The notes below the pieces were generated by a model. That model was not told the DNA's origin and did no database searches. It saw only the letters and a program-made list of their open reading frames with translations. This document shows, piece by piece, positions 61,221 to 64,000 of a stretch of 64,000 nucleotides of DNA (within the stretch, counting starts at the first letter, position 1; each line of letters opens with the position of its first letter). This DNA is from Leptothoe sp034932105 (lineage in GTDB: Bacteria > Cyanobacteriota > Cyanobacteriia > Phormidesmidales > Phormidesmidaceae). The stretch lies in NCBI RefSeq assembly GCF_034932105.1, contig NZ_JAYGIG010000117.1, positions 1 to 64,000 on the forward strand, written 5' to 3'. Both the position numbers and the translations under genes were made by a program.

Positions 61221-61909
61221 AAGCGAGGTACTAGCTACAGCGAGCCTTGATTCCCTCAAGGCTTCAGGAATCACTTAGCTTTCCCGTGAATTTAACCGTA
61301 CAAACATACAGACGCTAATCGCCAGCTTCAAAAATATTTACAATTCTCAACTTATCTTTATTAAAAGCCCCTTGTTCAGGGTAGGCATTTTGTCTAGGTA
61401 ATGTCATGCCTGGTAAGGGTTTAGGGCTCTAGCGATGGTGTCAGCTAATGCCATGGCAGAGGATTTCAGTCTTTCTACGATAGGAGTTCATGGAGTTGAG
61501 ATTAATACTTGTAAGGCCATGATGTTGCTAGGGTGTATCCAATGGGCACCCCTATCGTGTTAATGGGTGTTTACTGAAAATAGGCAAATTTCCCTGTATC
61601 TACTCTGTATCTTCTGTATCTACTTTGTATCTTCTGTATTAATAGCTGAGCTTTCAGAGTTGTGTGGTTCCTGGGATCTAATTATGGTTCTCCCTCATTA
61701 TCAGTTTGAGCGCTTTAAATGCACGATTTAGGCGATGTGTTCCTCTAAATGCTGATATGTCTAACTTGCTCTAGGCTCTTTGCTCAAATGTATTGGATCA
61801 GCCCTGGGGATGTTATTGGCACCTCCTGCGAATACATGACGCATCAAGGCCAGTAAGAGTTGACGAGTGTTGTCGCTGCTTGGACTTCTTTGGTTCCTGG
61901 GCATTCTTT
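61221..61909. other. Intergenic region with a short tandem repeat
   Basis: 689 bases between the TPR gene and the diguanylate cyclase. I see no supported gene. The open frame of the cyclase extends to 61793 but its first part is not protein-like. The only structure is the 20-bp tandem repeat at 61595-61640. Confidence 0.4.
61595..61640. repeat. 20-bp tandem repeat, 2.3 copies
   Basis: TGTATCTACTCTGTATCTTC (61595-61614) is followed by the same 20 bases with one change (C to T) and a partial third copy. Simple-sequence-like; no function evident. Confidence 0.7.
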
Positions 61910-63298
61910 ATGTACTACAACACATCTTTGAATCACAAATTTACCCAGCTACTATTTTCTAGCTTAGAGCCCTCTGGGCTTGTCGCTCAGACCGAGGCTC
62001 AGCCTGCTTCTCCCATTCAAGAAAAATTGAGTCAAATTTTTGTACCCTCCCTTAGGATGGCGGATTGTCCCAACTCTGATCACAATCTGGACAATGTTCA
62101 GCAGTTGCAGCAGCTGTTACAGCAGCAAATTCGCTTACGGGAAACCATTCAGCGGATTCGGCGAGTGTTAGATGCCCACCATATCCATCGGGTTGCTGTG
62201 CAGGAACTGCTGGACTTTTTTAAGGCGGATTGGGTGTTTGTCCTGGGCAACGGTCCTAGTTTGCGTCAATGGGGTGATGCGTCTTTACATCCCATGGTGA
62301 TGGATTCCTCGGCCGCGTTGAAGACATACCTGGAACTAGAGACGGCGGTTGTAGAGCAGGGCCAATCATGCCCAATTGCGGTGGATGGGCAAACGCTGGA
62401 GCAGGTACCCATGTGCCAAGATTGGTTGAGCCAATATCCGGGTGCTTGGCTATTGGTGCCCATCTATTTGATGCATGTCCATCAAATAGATGGGCACCAT
62501 TTGATGGATGCTCCGCTCATGGATGTTCACCAGCGGCAGGGGGGCAATGGAGGTGAGCCCTGGGGACTGGTAGTCATCGGCCGGAAAGATCCAGCTAGTC
62601 GGTGGTCCTTAATGCAGCAGGACCAGGCGCAGATATTGGTGGATGAAGTTGCCATCGCCCTTGATCACAGTCTGCGCCATGAAAAACTCAAACAGGAAAA
62701 GCAAGAACTCCAAGCCCTGGCACTGACCGATAGCCTCACGGGGCTAGCCAATCGTCGCCAGTTTGATCGCTATTTAGCTGCCGAATGGCAACGCCTAGCG
62801 CGGGAGCAGCAGCCCCTTACTCTAATCCTTTGTGATATCGATTATTTCAAACGGTATAACGATTCCTATGGTCACCCCACAGGGGATATTTGCCTAGCCC
62901 AGGTCAGTGATGTGCTCAGGCAATGCACTCGTCGGCCAGCGGACTTGATTGCCCGCTACGGCGGCGAAGAATTTGCCGTGGTTTTGCCCAATACCCATAC
63001 GGAAGGTGGGCACCAGGTGGCCCTGGCGATTCAGCAGCAGCTGGCGAAGGCCGCCCTGCCCCATGACACCTCCGATGTGAGTGGCACCGTTACCCTGACC
63101 ATGGGTATTGCCACGGTGGTCCCCCAGCCCCAGCTCAATTCCCAGGATCTAATACAGGCAGCGGATTTAGCGCTTTATCATGCTAAACAGCAAGGTCGCG
63201 ATCGCATCTACGTCCACGCCCATTACTGCGTGCGTGAGGATGCCCCAAAGGACAGCACCCCGCCCAAATCACTCCAGCCCAGCCTGCTCGATTCTTAA
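61910..63298 (+). CDS. GGDEF diguanylate cyclase with N-terminal GAF-like sensor
   Basis: 462 residues from ATG 61910; an upstream TTG (61793) and ATG 62054 are alternatives. A coiled-coil-like stretch (LQQLLQQQIRLRETIQRIRRV) leads to a GAF-like domain (about 100-275; VLGNGPSLRQWGD, WLLVPI, GEPWGLVVIGR). The GGDEF domain follows (about 290-450): LTDSLTGLANRRQFDRYL, LILCDIDYFKRYNDSYGH, active-site ARYGGEEFAVVLP. The GGEEF signature is active in known enzymes, and no RxxD inhibitory site is obvious. It makes cyclic di-GMP. Inside the sensor domain the coding sequence holds a perfect 20-bp inverted repeat (62454-62499). Confidence 0.88.
   Translation: MYYNTSLNHKFTQLLFSSLEPSGLVAQTEAQPASPIQEKLSQIFVPSLRMADCPNSDHNLDNVQQLQQLLQQQIRLRETIQRIRRVLDAHHIHRVAVQELLDFFKADWVFVLGNGPSLRQWGDASLHPMVMDSSAALKTYLELETAVVEQGQSCPIAVDGQTLEQVPMCQDWLSQYPGAWLLVPIYLMHVHQIDGHHLMDAPLMDVHQRQGGNGGEPWGLVVIGRKDPASRWSLMQQDQAQILVDEVAIALDHSLRHEKLKQEKQELQALALTDSLTGLANRRQFDRYLAAEWQRLAREQQPLTLILCDIDYFKRYNDSYGHPTGDICLAQVSDVLRQCTRRPADLIARYGGEEFAVVLPNTHTEGGHQVALAIQQQLAKAALPHDTSDVSGTVTLTMGIATVVPQPQLNSQDLIQAADLALYHAKQQGRDRIYVHAHYCVREDAPKDSTPPKSLQPSLLDS
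62454..62499. repeat. Perfect 20-bp inverted repeat within a coding region
   Basis: 62454-62473 is exactly complementary to 62480-62499 around CATGTC. It encodes the residues VPIYLMHVHQIDGHH in the GAF-like part of the diguanylate cyclase. The following segment (MDAPLMDVHQRQGGNGG) looks like an insertion between two conserved beta strands. Confidence 0.9.
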
Positions 63299-63329
63299 CA
63301 GCCGCCTGTCGGAACTTACTGGTAGTGGC

Positions 63330-64000
63330 TTACTGGTAGTTAACAAGGCGGGCAAAGTCATCGGCTTCTAGGCTTGCACCACCTACCAGGGCCCCATCAA
63401 TTTCAGGCTGAGCCATGATTTCATCCATATTAGTCGGCTTAACGGAGCCACCATACTGGATCGGCACGTTTTTATTCGCCAACTGAGAACGAATTAACCA
63501 ACACACCCGGTTAGCTTCCTCCGAAGCACAGGTATCCCCAGTGCCAATCGCCCAGATCGGCTCGTAGGCAATAATTAATTTACTTTGGTCGACACCGACT
63601 AAACCCCGCTTGATCTGATTGACCACATGGGTTTCCGTTTCCCCCGCATCCCGCTGCTGCTTGGTTTCTCCAACACAGAGAATCGGGGTGAGGCCTTCGG
63701 CTTGGGCGGCTTTTAGCCGCAAGTTTACGGTTTCATCCGTATCCCCAAAATACTCCCGTCGTTCACTATGGCCGACGATGACATAGCGCACACCAATCTC
63801 TGTCAGCATTTCTCCAGAGATTTCCCCGGTGTAGGCACCAGATGACTCCCAATGGACATTCTGCGCCCCAACCATCACCCGTGATCCATGGAGGGTTTTA
63901 GATAGTGAAGCTAGGCATGTAAAGGGAGAACATAGAATAATTTCTCGATGCTCAGGGGTGGCCTCCAGCTGAGGCAAAAACCCAGTTAAAAACTCCAAGC
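63330..64000 (-). CDS. tpiA: Triosephosphate isomerase (5' end beyond the window)
   Basis: About 223 residues of TpiA; the N-terminal segment with the catalytic Lys and GNWKMY lies beyond base 64000. Present are VGAQNVHWESSGAYTGEIS, the catalytic His in VIVGHSERREYFGD, the catalytic Glu in AYEPIWAIGTG, YGGSVKPTN and GALVGGASLE. It interconverts glyceraldehyde-3-phosphate and dihydroxyacetone phosphate in glycolysis and the Calvin cycle. It is convergent with the diguanylate cyclase (32 bases between stops). Confidence 0.95.
   Translation of the reverse strand, partial: LEFLTGFLPQLEATPEHREIILCSPFTCLASLSKTLHGSRVMVGAQNVHWESSGAYTGEISGEMLTEIGVRYVIVGHSERREYFGDTDETVNLRLKAAQAEGLTPILCVGETKQQRDAGETETHVVNQIKRGLVGVDQSKLIIAYEPIWAIGTGDTCASEEANRVCWLIRSQLANKNVPIQYGGSVKPTNMDEIMAQPEIDGALVGGASLEADDFARLVNYQ

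Noticed and set aside
1..64000. CRISPR arrays, rRNA genes, prophage or complete transposons
   Set aside because: No direct-repeat/spacer pattern, rRNA sequence, phage gene cluster or intact transposase was found; only the IS66 tail and the dead integrase indicate mobility.

Overview
The window comes from a cyanobacterial chromosome. It carries photosystem, cytochrome b6f and phycobilisome genes (psaD, petG, cytM, apcF, psb34, a probable psb35), the Rubisco chaperone raf1, glnA with its inactivating-factor gene gifA, and many copies of the cyanobacterial octamer GCGATCGC (HIP1). Gene content and GC level suggest a filamentous or leptolyngbyalean-type cyanobacterium, but I cannot name the species. 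Most of the window is ordinary housekeeping sequence in short operons and single genes on both strands. The accessory character is concentrated in the first 7 kb.

Layout. 1-5.3 kb: a tightly overlapping minus-strand Mrp-type cation/proton antiporter operon (C-D-E-F-G-A'-B), flanked by an IS66 transposase tail and a decayed integron-type integrase. 5.3-9.1 kb: DUF72 protein, glutaredoxin, a 44-bp tandem repeat array, an acyltransferase and a secreted protein. 9.2-18.6 kb: a Ser/Thr kinase fused to a VanY-like domain, an alpha/beta hydrolase, a conserved membrane protein, an unusually long RecJ, a DnaA-box cluster that could be a replication origin, and a TPR protein. 18.6-24.1 kb: tRNA-Ala(GGC), an RRM protein, psb35/psb34, raf1, recR, a response regulator and lipA. 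24.1-33.2 kb: DUF3122, a secreted TPR protein, a MATE transporter, a VOC protein, metH, cytM and petG. 33.2-45.2 kb: sugar kinase, apcF, glnA-gifA with two NtcA sites, SGNH hydrolase, LCP protein, manC, trpE and psaD. 45.4-64 kb: ABC permease, ispH, ychF, a lipoprotein, a thioredoxin-like thylakoid protein, a SpoU methyltransferase, minCDE, a very repetitive binding-protein/LEA-like protein, tilS, a TPR protein, a GGDEF protein and the 5'-truncated tpiA.

Functional links. The glnA and gifA promoters carry NtcA sites placed for opposite effects: activation of glutamine synthetase and repression of its inhibitor under nitrogen limitation. minC, minD and minE form the division-site module. psb34 and psb35 form a small photosystem II assembly pair. 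ychF and a VOC gene overlap by a few bases.

Most interesting observations: a switch of local strand composition (G-rich to C-rich) centred on most HIP1 octamers that I counted by hand; a fossil integron integrase whose catalytic Tyr has been deleted; a kinase whose extracytoplasmic VanY-like domain has lost two of three zinc ligands; a RecJ with a C-terminal HEPN-like RNxxxH motif; a recR gene with no ATG/GTG/TTG at the expected start; a binding protein with a transmembrane segment and a long 11-residue repeat domain; and a perfect 20-bp inverted repeat inside a diguanylate cyclase gene.
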